From positions 1 through 43,050 of the forward strand of contig NZ_JASJOO010000003.1 of assembly GCF_030070105.1 (NCBI RefSeq): a stretch of DNA of 43,050 bases, in the 5' to 3' direction. Position numbers and translations under genes: made by a program. Shown one piece after another: positions 36,304-43,050 of this stretch (its first letter is position 1; every line of letters starts with the position of its first letter). The notes under the pieces are model-generated. The model did no database searches, was not told where the DNA came from, and saw only the letters and a list, made by a program, of their open reading frames with translations. This DNA is from Bermanella sp. WJH001 (GTDB lineage Bacteria; Pseudomonadota; Gammaproteobacteria; Pseudomonadales; Oceanobacteraceae).

Positions 36304-36320
36304 TCCTGACTTTGTCAGGA
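36304..36320. promoter_or_regulatory. Perfect dyad TCCTGAC-TTT-GTCAGGA between racemase and araC-type gene
   Basis: Seven-base arms surround a 3-bp centre, 31 bp upstream of the AraC-type start and 138 bp from the divergent racemase start. The position suits a regulator site or autoregulatory operator; the binder is unknown. Confidence 0.45.
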
Positions 36321-36351
36321 TGTGCCACTGTGAATTCAGGTTCAGTTGTTG

Positions 36352-37383
36352 ATGAAAACATCCACCATTGCCAGTCATTATGTGCGAGCGGCCCTTGCTG
36401 GGGCTTTGGCTCAAGGCCATGATGCTAAAGACATTCTACAAAAAGCCGGTATTGGTCTTGAAATATTACAAGAACCAAAGGCACGGGTTTACCCAGAAAA
36501 AATGGCGAAACTGCTGCGTATTCTGGTGACCTTGCTTGATGATGAATTTTTAGGGCAAGACCGCAAACCTAGCCAGCCTGGAAGCTTTGAAACCCTGTGC
36601 CAATTGATACTGCCTTGCTCCACATTGGGTGAAGCACTGGAGATGGGAACCCGTTACTACCGCTTGTTTGATCTGGCCCTGCACACACAATTTGAGCAAA
36701 CCGAAATGGGTGGCTCGTTAGTGGTCAATCAGCACCACCATTGTTTAAACAAGTCCCACTATCTTACTGAGTTTCAGCTGGTGTTATGGCATCGCTTATG
36801 TTGCTGGTTAACGGGCAAACGTATCCCCATTAAAATGGCCGAATTTGCATACTCAAGGCCCAGCCATGCGGACGAATACCAATTATTCTTTTATGGCGAA
36901 CACAAGTTTAACCAAGCCAGAACCTTACTGCGCTTTCATCAAAAAGATCTCGACCTGCCCATTATTCGTTCGCGCCAAGACTTACCCGAGTTAATGAAAG
37001 AAGCGCCCTATGTGTTTTTGGTCAAACCCAACAACACGGCCAGTATCAACGCGCAGATTCGTCGCATCTTAGAAGTGAACACCGAAAGCGAAATGCCCGA
37101 TTTTGAATCCGTGGCGTTTCAGTTAAACACCAGCACACAAACACTGCGTCGACGCTTAAAAGACGAAAACACTTCCTTTCAAGCCATCAAAGATCAAGTA
37201 CGCCGTGATTTAGCCATCTGCCATCTCAGTGAAAACAAATACAGCATTAACGATATTGCACTGAAAGTGGGGTTTACTGAGCCCAGCACCTTTCATCGCG
37301 CCTTTAAAAAATGGACAGGTGTTACACCTGGGGATTATCGCGCAGGAGAAACCCAAGACAGCTCAAGCGCTACCACGGCCTAG
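36352..37383 (+). CDS. AraC-family transcriptional regulator (OruR/ArgR-like N-terminal domain)
   Basis: A 343-residue regulator with an N-terminal arabinose-binding-like domain of the AraC subgroup used by many lipid and amino-acid catabolic operons, and a C-terminal double HTH (about 235-330: NTSTQTLRRRLKDE, then YSINDIALKVGFTEPSTFHR and AFKKWTGVTPGDYR). ATG 36352 is chosen; two in-frame TTG codons precede it. Placement between racemase and acyl-CoA dehydrogenase suggests that it controls both. Confidence 0.9.
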   Translation: MKTSTIASHYVRAALAGALAQGHDAKDILQKAGIGLEILQEPKARVYPEKMAKLLRILVTLLDDEFLGQDRKPSQPGSFETLCQLILPCSTLGEALEMGTRYYRLFDLALHTQFEQTEMGGSLVVNQHHHCLNKSHYLTEFQLVLWHRLCCWLTGKRIPIKMAEFAYSRPSHADEYQLFFYGEHKFNQARTLLRFHQKDLDLPIIRSRQDLPELMKEAPYVFLVKPNNTASINAQIRRILEVNTESEMPDFESVAFQLNTSTQTLRRRLKDENTSFQAIKDQVRRDLAICHLSENKYSINDIALKVGFTEPSTFHRAFKKWTGVTPGDYRAGETQDSSSATTA

Positions 37384-37568
37384 TCGACCTATCACAGCAC
37401 TCTCTTGAGAAATCCATACACGGGTTCAAGAGTGTGCCATATGCCCACTACCCTCCTATCATTCACGCCACTCTATCTGGAATTTTTGATCATTGAGCGC
37501 CAAGCTCAGCACTGACATAGTGAAATCACGCACCAACTGATAATAACTATTTCATACAGAGGTTTGCC

Positions 37569-38714
37569 ATGATCCCACGTACTTTATTCGACAGTGACTT
37601 AGAAGGCTTTCGCGACAGCGTTCGTAAATTCCTAGAAAAAGAAGCGGTTCCATTTCATGCCCAGTGGGAAAAAGACGGCCAAGTGAGCCGTGAGCTTTGG
37701 ACAAAAGGCGGTGAGATGGGCTTTTTATGCCCAACGGCCCCTGTTGAATACGGCGGTTTAGGCTGCGACTTCCGTTACAGTGCCGTGGTCATGGAAGAAA
37801 TCTCGCGCACCGGCTGCTCAGGTATTGGTTGGCCACTGCACAGTGACATCGTGATGCCTTACATAGAAAACTGGGGCACCGAAGAGCAAAAACAAAAATA
37901 CATTCCTAAACTCATCAGCGCTGAAAATATTGGAGCCATCGCCATGACCGAACCGGGCGCGGGCTCTGATTTACAAGGCATCAAAACCACCGCCATTAAA
38001 AAAGGCGATCACTACGTATTAAACGGCAGCAAAACCTTTATCACTAACGGTCAAATGGCTGACCTTGTAATTGTGGTGGCCAAAACCGACCCAACCAAAG
38101 GCGCTGCCGGGATTAGCCTATTTTTAGTCGAAGCTGGCATGGAAGGGTTTGAAAAAGGCAGCAACTTAGAAAAAGCCGGCATGAAAGCCCAAGACACCAG
38201 TGAACTGTTTTTTAACGATGTAAAAGTCCCAGTTGAAAACTTGTTAGGTGGTCGTGAAGGCACAGGTTTTATGGCATTAATGCAAGAGTTACCACAAGAG
38301 CGTTTGCTGGTTGCCTTAACGGCTGTAGCAGCTTGTGAAGCGGCCATCGATTGGACCAAGGACTACATCAAAGAACGTAAAGCCTTTGGCAAACCCATTT
38401 GTAAGTTTCAAAACACACGCTTTAAAATGGCTGAACTGATTACCGAAACCAATGCGCTGCGTGTTTACACCGACCGTTGCCTTGAGCTGCACCTAGATAA
38501 AAAATTGGATATTCCAACCGCCGCTGGCTTAAAACAAATCACCACTGATTTACAGTTTAAAGTGATGGATGAATGTGTGCAGTTACACGGCGGTTATGGT
38601 TACATGACCGAATACCCAATCTGTCGTGCATGGGCCGATAGCCGTGTGCAAAAGATCTATGCGGGTACCAACGAAATCATGAAAGAAATTGTGGCCCGTG
38701 CTGAGCTAGGCTAA
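37569..38714 (+). CDS. Acyl-CoA dehydrogenase, long-chain/isovaleryl type
   Basis: This 381-residue flavoenzyme performs the first oxidation of beta-oxidation. FAD-binding motifs AMTEPGAGSDLQGIKT and TFITNG are present. The usual MCAD catalytic Glu in YEGT is replaced by Ala (IYAGTNEIMKE). Instead Glu244 in LPQERLL matches the catalytic Glu of long-chain and isovaleryl dehydrogenases, so the enzyme should be active on long or branched acyl chains. AGAGG precedes the ATG by 7 bases. A terminator follows. Confidence 0.92.
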   Translation: MIPRTLFDSDLEGFRDSVRKFLEKEAVPFHAQWEKDGQVSRELWTKGGEMGFLCPTAPVEYGGLGCDFRYSAVVMEEISRTGCSGIGWPLHSDIVMPYIENWGTEEQKQKYIPKLISAENIGAIAMTEPGAGSDLQGIKTTAIKKGDHYVLNGSKTFITNGQMADLVIVVAKTDPTKGAAGISLFLVEAGMEGFEKGSNLEKAGMKAQDTSELFFNDVKVPVENLLGGREGTGFMALMQELPQERLLVALTAVAACEAAIDWTKDYIKERKAFGKPICKFQNTRFKMAELITETNALRVYTDRCLELHLDKKLDIPTAAGLKQITTDLQFKVMDECVQLHGGYGYMTEYPICRAWADSRVQKIYAGTNEIMKEIVARAELG

Positions 38715-38738
38715 TTTTTTTAGTCTCAGTTTTGCAAT

Positions 38739-38768
38739 AAAAAAGGCGCATCCAAGATGCGCCTTTTT
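38739..38768. terminator. Bidirectional intrinsic terminator
   Basis: An 8-bp stem, GGCGCATC / GATGCGCC (38745-38763), with a CAA loop and A-run before, T-run after. It separates the convergent acyl-CoA dehydrogenase and efpL genes. Confidence 0.93.
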
Positions 38769-38790
38769 GCATTTAAGGAAACCGCAGCGG

Positions 38791-39363
38791 TTATTTTTCT
38801 GCGCGACCCATAAACTTACGCTCTTCAACATTGATCTTAATACGATCACCCGTTGAAATGTGCTCAGGCACTTGCACCGTTAAACCGGTTGATAATTTAG
38901 CGGGTTTTGTACGGGCTGTTGCTGAACCACCTTTTAAAGAAGGGTCTGTTTCAACAATTTCAAGCTCAACACTTGATGGCATTTCTAACGCGACTGGCAT
39001 GTCGTTAACGAGGATAACCTGCAAGCCTTTGGTATCTTCTGCGATGAACAAAAGCTCATCTTCGATCGCACTTTTATTGATGCTGTACATGGTGAAGTCT
39101 TCGCTATCCATGAACACGTATTCGTCACCGTCAGAGTATGAGAATGTTGAAGCACGACGAATAAGATCAGCAAGATTCAACATGTCTGAGTCTTTAAAGG
39201 TTTCATCGATTTTGTGGCCGGTGACCACGTTGTACATACGCATACGGTAAATGCTGCCACCAGCACGGCCTTGTGGCACTGAGCGCTCGATATCTCTTAC
39301 GATATAGGCGCCGCCGTTATAGTCGACAGCAGTATTCTTTTTGATTTCACTGGCTTTAGGCAT
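38791..39363 (-). CDS. efpL: EfpL (YeiP), elongation factor P-like protein
   Basis: A 190-residue three-domain EF-P paralogue. The tip loop of domain I carries Arg33 (PQGRAGGS) at the place where EF-P has its modified lysine, as in E. coli YeiP. Family stretches [47 protein letters not shown] and [14 protein letters not shown] are present. EfpL helps ribosomes past specific stalling motifs without needing the EpmA modification. No modification enzyme is encoded nearby. Confidence 0.94.
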   Translation of the reverse strand: MPKASEIKKNTAVDYNGGAYIVRDIERSVPQGRAGGSIYRMRMYNVVTGHKIDETFKDSDMLNLADLIRRASTFSYSDGDEYVFMDSEDFTMYSINKSAIEDELLFIAEDTKGLQVILVNDMPVALEMPSSVELEIVETDPSLKGGSATARTKPAKLSTGLTVQVPEHISTGDRIKINVEERKFMGRAEK

Positions 39364-39588
39364 CTTGCTTAACTCTAAGATAAATTTTCGGCAGCATTAT
39401 AATCCAATAAAAGATGAATGGATAATCGAAAATAAGGCCTGCAACCACCATAAATATAGCTTTTGTGTTTAATGATATGTGATTGATAGAACTTTTAAGC
39501 CTCTATGAAATGAGATCAGCCCCATTTTTGATTTTTGCGCTGTTTCACTCTAACTTACGGTATATCTTGCAAAAGGCGGGAGCCCCTC

Positions 39589-41241
39589 ATGAATAAACTA
39601 CTTTCACTGCTTACTTTAAGCACCTTCACACTCCTATCCTCTTGTTTCGATTTTGGCAGCGACGATGACGATGACTCAGGTGGCACGGAGTACTTTGGCT
39701 ATTTTTTAGATACTGGTGTTGTTGGCCTAAGTTATAGCCCAAACAGTGGTTTCGAATGGACCGAAGGTAACGGCCGCTTCTTTTATAACCCAGGCCAAAG
39801 CACTGACTTCTCAATCCTTGGTTTAAGCTTAGGCAGCGCCACAGTCGATAGCGAAAACCCAGTGGTCACACCTGCCACTCTTCTGGGTGAAGGCAGCCTT
39901 ACTAAAGCGCAAATGGAAACCTTACTTAATGGCAGCTCTGCTACGGCTCAAGCGATAAAAAATCAGTTAGTACTGCTACAGACCCTCGACTTTGACCAAA
40001 ACCCAGATAACGGTATCGACCTACCAAAGCCTGTGGCCTTTGATACTGAGTTTATTCCCAGCAAAAACGCATTAAGCGATTTAAACTTAAATGCAAGCAC
40101 CACGGATTTTGCAGCGGCGCTTGAAGAAAAATTAGTGACATTTCGCTCCAATGGCACCCTAAACCAATCATCTGTCGTTATCAGTGAGGAGGATGCCGTT
40201 GCACACTTTTTAGAAACACTCGACGGTTTAGAAGCCCTTGCCGACTATGAAGGGCGCTGGGCAATGCGCAGTGGTGGAAGCGGTGATGTCAGCGCCATGT
40301 ACACCTTTAACTCAAACCTAAGCATTGAATTAATTGAATACGATGGCTGCCCAGGCAATTTATATGGCGCTTCTGAGCAGTCTTTAATCGAACACTGCTC
40401 ACCTGTTGAGATTAACCAAACCTTTACCACCAATGGCACCCAGTTCATTTTAAAAAATGATGACATTACGGATACCTGCGTCACCCTGTCGGCAAATAGC
40501 CATGAAATTTTTGCCAGTTGTAATTTCCAAGGCTCAGGTTTAGGCAGCGAAGTGATTCGTTTGCAACGGGCACCATTAGAATTTAATGCTCTTTCCTTGC
40601 ATAGCCAATATAAAGAATTGCAAGCGGGCTCCAGTACCATCACCACATTCAATTTTAATACGGACAATAACACCGGTAGTTATTCCAGTAGCGATGAAAG
40701 CGGCAACATCACATGGTCTTTTGAGGACTCTGGTGACGCGTTACAGTTTACCACTGACTTTGATGACACCACTCACCAATTTAATTACAAAGGTTTTGTT
40801 AAAGGCAGTTGGTTAACTGGCTCGACTAACGTTACCAACATTCTTCGCAATGTAGAAAACACCACAACCGCCACACAGCTCAAACAATCAGGTTTTTTTG
40901 GCGTATTTGATATTACCCCTGGTAGCGCAACAGAAGGTGAGTGCAAAGAAGTACGTTTTGGTAATTCCACTAGCAGTAATCAAATTACATTTGATACCTA
41001 CGCCAATGCCAGCAGCCAACCTTATGCCTGTGACTACCCAAGTAATTGGGAAGAATTAACCGCAACAAAAATAGAGACATTTAACATCAATAGTGCCTAT
41101 ATCGAATCCACCACTAATAATGATGATCGTCGCTGTTATTTATTAGGCATAGACGATTACGAGCTGGATAACTTATATGTGGCCTGTGAAGTATCAGGCA
41201 ACCACAGTCAGTTTGAAATAGAGCTATGGCGTGGCCTATAA
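39589..41241 (+). CDS. Unrecognised secreted lipoprotein
   Basis: The protein is 550 residues. Its lipoprotein signal is MNKLLSLLTLSTFTLLSSC with lipobox Cys19, followed by FDFGSDDDDDSGG, an acidic flexible tether. Phe at +2 predicts outer-membrane sorting. The mature part is Ser/Thr/Asn-rich, predicted mostly beta, with scattered cysteine pairs (CPGNLYGASEQSLIEHC, CVTLSANSHEIFASC, CKEVRFG...YAC, CYLLG...CEV) suggesting about four disulfides. I recognise no enzyme motif. ATG 39589 is preferred to upstream TTG 39535, as it starts the signal peptide. Confidence 0.75.
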   Translation: MNKLLSLLTLSTFTLLSSCFDFGSDDDDDSGGTEYFGYFLDTGVVGLSYSPNSGFEWTEGNGRFFYNPGQSTDFSILGLSLGSATVDSENPVVTPATLLGEGSLTKAQMETLLNGSSATAQAIKNQLVLLQTLDFDQNPDNGIDLPKPVAFDTEFIPSKNALSDLNLNASTTDFAAALEEKLVTFRSNGTLNQSSVVISEEDAVAHFLETLDGLEALADYEGRWAMRSGGSGDVSAMYTFNSNLSIELIEYDGCPGNLYGASEQSLIEHCSPVEINQTFTTNGTQFILKNDDITDTCVTLSANSHEIFASCNFQGSGLGSEVIRLQRAPLEFNALSLHSQYKELQAGSSTITTFNFNTDNNTGSYSSSDESGNITWSFEDSGDALQFTTDFDDTTHQFNYKGFVKGSWLTGSTNVTNILRNVENTTTATQLKQSGFFGVFDITPGSATEGECKEVRFGNSTSSNQITFDTYANASSQPYACDYPSNWEELTATKIETFNINSAYIESTTNNDDRRCYLLGIDDYELDNLYVACEVSGNHSQFEIELWRGL

Positions 41242-41291
41242 GACGAATGAATAACGCTTAGTCGTTATCACCAAACAACTCCATTTTTGAT

Positions 41292-41324
41292 AGCCCCTCA
41301 TTGACCAGTGCAGGGGCTTTTTTA
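41292..41324 (+). terminator. Intrinsic terminator after the lipoprotein gene
   Basis: Stem AGCCCCT / AGGGGCT (41292-41298, 41312-41318) is followed by six or more T. It ends the lipoprotein transcript before the marR promoter. Confidence 0.88.
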
Positions 41325-41355
41325 TATTTCACCCAGCCTGTTAAAAATGGCCTTG

Positions 41356-41405
41356 CAAACTATTACACATATGAACTATATTTAATTCACATGTGTAATA
41401 GTTTG
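41356..41405. promoter_or_regulatory. Long palindromic operator over the marR-hydrolase promoter
   Basis: Left arm CAAACTATTACACATATGAA (41356-41375) and right arm TTCACATGTGTAATAGTTTG (41386-41405) are inverted copies with 19 of 20 positions matching and a 10-bp spacer. A plausible promoter, TTGCAA-18 bp-TATATT (41353-41382), is embedded, so binding would block RNA polymerase. The MarR-type protein encoded 9 bp downstream is the natural binder. Confidence 0.8.
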
Positions 41406-41413
41406 GCAAAATC

Positions 41414-41827
41414 ATGGATCAACGTCTTTTTTATCTGCTTAACCTAGCTCGTCAGCGTGTTTATAAATATGCCGACCAACATACCGAAACCCACCTTGGT
41501 ATCAGCATTACCCAGCTAGGGGCGCTTTTGCTGATTCAGCAAAATGAAGGCTGTTTACTAAAAGAGATCGCCAAAGATTTAAACCTCAACAACTCCGCAC
41601 TAACGGGCCTTGCTAACCGTATGGAACAAAACGGACTGGTCACACGCAAACCCTGCGAGTTAGATGGTCGCGCCTCACGCATGTACTTAACAACATTAGG
41701 TCGTGAAAAAGTCCAACTGTCCCTGCCGTTGATTAAGCAACTCAACAGCGCCATGAGCGCAGGGTTCAGTGACGATGAAATCAAAGTGATATTAAAATTT
41801 TTAAACCACTTACTGACTGCGTTTTAG
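41414..41827 (+). CDS. MarR-family transcriptional regulator
   Basis: A 137-residue winged-HTH protein with the MarR recognition helix and wing (LKEIAKDLNLNNSALTGLAN, RMEQNGLVTRKPCELDGRAS). Cys residues at about 46 and 78 could be oxidation-sensitive, as in OhrR/MarR types, but this is inference. It is followed 22 bp later by an alpha/beta hydrolase in the same direction, and a large palindrome overlaps its promoter, so it likely autorepresses the two-gene operon. Confidence 0.92.
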   Translation: MDQRLFYLLNLARQRVYKYADQHTETHLGISITQLGALLLIQQNEGCLLKEIAKDLNLNNSALTGLANRMEQNGLVTRKPCELDGRASRMYLTTLGREKVQLSLPLIKQLNSAMSAGFSDDEIKVILKFLNHLLTAF

Positions 41828-41849
41828 TCATTGTATATGCGAGGATAAT

Positions 41850-42734
41850 ATGAATATTCAAGCCGTAGAAAAATCCGCCTTACCCGAGCCACAAGATATC
41901 ATCATTGAAACTCAAAACGGGCGCAGAATAGGCGCACGTATTTTTAGAGCCAGCCACGCCACTTCGGTAGTCATTATTGCCGGAGCCATGGGTGTGGCTC
42001 AACATTGTTATGAAAAGTTTGCCAAGTTTTTAAACGACAACGGCCATCATGCGATTACCTTTGATTATTATGGTTATGGCCAATCAATCCATAAACACGT
42101 TAAACACTGCGATACCGATATTTTAGAGTGGGGGCAACAAGACTGTCACGCGGTGATTCAATATGCCAAAAACCATTTTAATCATGTGCCTGTGCAATGG
42201 ATTGGTCACAGTGTTGGCGGGCAACTCATGGGCATGACACCGAACTTTAATCAAATAACAAACGCCGTGACCGTTGCCTGTGGCAGTGGTTATTGGCGTG
42301 AAAACTCACCGCCAACAAAACGCATTGTTTGGCTGGTATGGTATTTTTTAACGCCTGCATTGGTGTCATTTTTGGGATACTTTCCGGGTAAAAAACTCAA
42401 CATCGTTGGTAATTTACCTGGGCGAGTCATGTGGCAATGGCGACGCTGGGCATTAAACAAAGATTATGCCGTTGGCGCTGAAGGTGAAGCGATGCAGTCA
42501 CAATTTGATAGTGTCAAGGTACCGATTACATCCCTTTCGTTTAGTGACGATGAAATGATGTCCAAAGAAAATATTGATTCACTACACAGTTTTTATCGAG
42601 GATCAGATGTCACCATGATTCGGGTAACAGCTGAGCAATTAGGTGAACGTTTTGTGGGGCATTTAGGCTGGTTTCGTGAAAAGTTCAAAGATTCCATTTG
42701 GGCTGGGCAGATTTTGCCATTGTTAGAACGTTAA
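41850..42734 (+). CDS. Alpha/beta hydrolase
   Basis: The protein is 294 residues. The nucleophile elbow is GHSVGG (Ser121); a candidate acid lies in SFSDDEM, and the C-terminal His in RFVGHLGWF completes the triad. The oxyanion region VVIIAGAMGVAQHCYEKFA precedes. A hydrophobic lid segment (WLVWYFLTPALVSFLGYF) suggests a lipid-like substrate, not identifiable here. AGGA lies 7 bases before the ATG. The last 22 codons are duplicated downstream in a tandem array. Confidence 0.88.
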   Translation: MNIQAVEKSALPEPQDIIIETQNGRRIGARIFRASHATSVVIIAGAMGVAQHCYEKFAKFLNDNGHHAITFDYYGYGQSIHKHVKHCDTDILEWGQQDCHAVIQYAKNHFNHVPVQWIGHSVGGQLMGMTPNFNQITNAVTVACGSGYWRENSPPTKRIVWLVWYFLTPALVSFLGYFPGKKLNIVGNLPGRVMWQWRRWALNKDYAVGAEGEAMQSQFDSVKVPITSLSFSDDEMMSKENIDSLHSFYRGSDVTMIRVTAEQLGERFVGHLGWFREKFKDSIWAGQILPLLER

Positions 42735-43050
42735 ACAGCGCAACACATTTCAACCGTGCATTAACCTAAAGTGGATTCCCGCCTTCGCGGGAAAGACGCT
42801 TTAAAATATCTGTACGAGGGTGGTTTCGTGAAAAGTTCAAAAATTCCATTTGGCCACGGCAAATTTTACCGCTGTTAGAAGGTTAAACAGCGCAACACAT
42901 TTCTACGCTTCATTAACCTAAAATGGATTCCCGCCTTCGCGGGAAAGACGCTTTAAAATATCTGTACGAGGGTGGTTTCGTGAAAAGTTCAAAAATTCCA
43001 TTTGGCCACGGCAAATTTTACCGCTGTTAGAAGGTTAAACAGCGCAACAC
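42669..43050 (+). repeat. Tandem array echoing the hydrolase 3' end, 152-bp units (continues past the window)
   Basis: Units start at 42669 (inside the gene), 42821 and 42973, exactly 152 bp apart; the third is cut by the window edge. Each has the codons for WFREKFK.SIW..QILPLLE., a TAA stop, the block TAAACAGCGCAACACATTTC, and a hairpin TTCCCGC-CTTC-GCGGGAA (42776-42793, 42928-42945). Units 2 and 3 are identical over the visible part. They differ from unit 1 partly by synonymous changes (CAG/CAA, TTG/TTA, CCA/CCG, TTG/CTG) and partly by replacements (D to N, AG to PR, final R to G). No other gene lies in 42735-43050. Confidence 0.95.

Noticed and set aside
36119-36352. Small ORFs between the racemase and the AraC-type gene
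   Set aside because: They overlap the racemase start or the regulatory dyad, lack ribosome sites and show no protein-like pattern.
42776-42793. Intrinsic terminator of the hydrolase gene
   Set aside because: The hairpin is strong but no T-run follows; it is better described as the widespread TTCCCGC-type repeat inside the 152-bp unit.
1-43050. Insertion sequence, prophage or tRNA genes
   Set aside because: No transposase, integrase, phage structural gene or cloverleaf-like sequence was recognised in the window.

Overview
The window reads as chromosomal DNA of a marine-type gammaproteobacterium, probably Oceanospirillales-like. The clues are a long class II IlvC, a TtpC-type TonB system, an EfpL paralogue, several dispersed fatty-acid oxidation genes and moderately AT-rich coding sequence. 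The taxonomic guess is an inference from gene content and style; no search was run.

Left end (1-6350): the window opens on the first 27 bases of a 16S rRNA gene on the minus strand, followed upstream by its leader and three tandem promoters of matching design. Next come msrQ, msrP and pssA, all on the minus strand, then the divergent pair ilvY / ilvC. Immediately behind ilvC lies an unusual array: the last codons, stop and intrinsic terminator of ilvC are repeated about four more times in units of roughly 125-140 bp, giving five consecutive terminators.

6351-12009: a six-gene, tightly coupled TonB2-type energy-transduction operon (DUF3450 protein, TtpC-like ExbB, ExbB, ExbD, TonB, TPR protein). 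12040-16780: a rubredoxin too short for routine ORF calling, downstream of a membrane di-iron hydroxylase; a LysR gene broken by what looks like loss of one AGCC unit; a chemoreceptor; and a small outer-membrane barrel protein.

16870-23669: lipid oxidation genes: an old-yellow-enzyme-like oxidoreductase, a dienoyl-CoA isomerase with its full catalytic triad, a TetR regulator, a thiolase, and a FadB-type fusion enzyme. A nested inverted-repeat element lies between thiolase and fadB. 23717-28338: a membrane-anchored receiver-domain protein with a probable periplasmic C-terminal part, an orphan solute-binding protein and a TonB-dependent receptor. 28417-34854: a RecQ-type helicase, a translationally coupled CorA-MscS pair, a YaiI protein and a large choice-of-anchor I lipoprotein with a candidate Pho box. 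34990-38714: alpha-methylacyl-CoA racemase, an AraC regulator and a long-chain type acyl-CoA dehydrogenase. With the earlier cluster these cover dehydrogenation, hydration, second dehydrogenation, thiolysis, handling of misplaced double bonds and handling of 2-methyl branches.

Right end (38791-43050): EfpL, an unrecognised lipoprotein, and a MarR regulator beneath a 20-bp-arm operator, followed by an alpha/beta hydrolase. The 3' end of that hydrolase is again tandemly repeated behind the gene, in exact 152-bp units that carry the last 22 codons, the stop and a hairpin, and the array runs off the window. Two unrelated genes in one window both trailing tandem echoes of their own 3' ends is the most striking observation here. 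The nearest known parallel I can name is the rtT repeat behind the E. coli tyrT operon.
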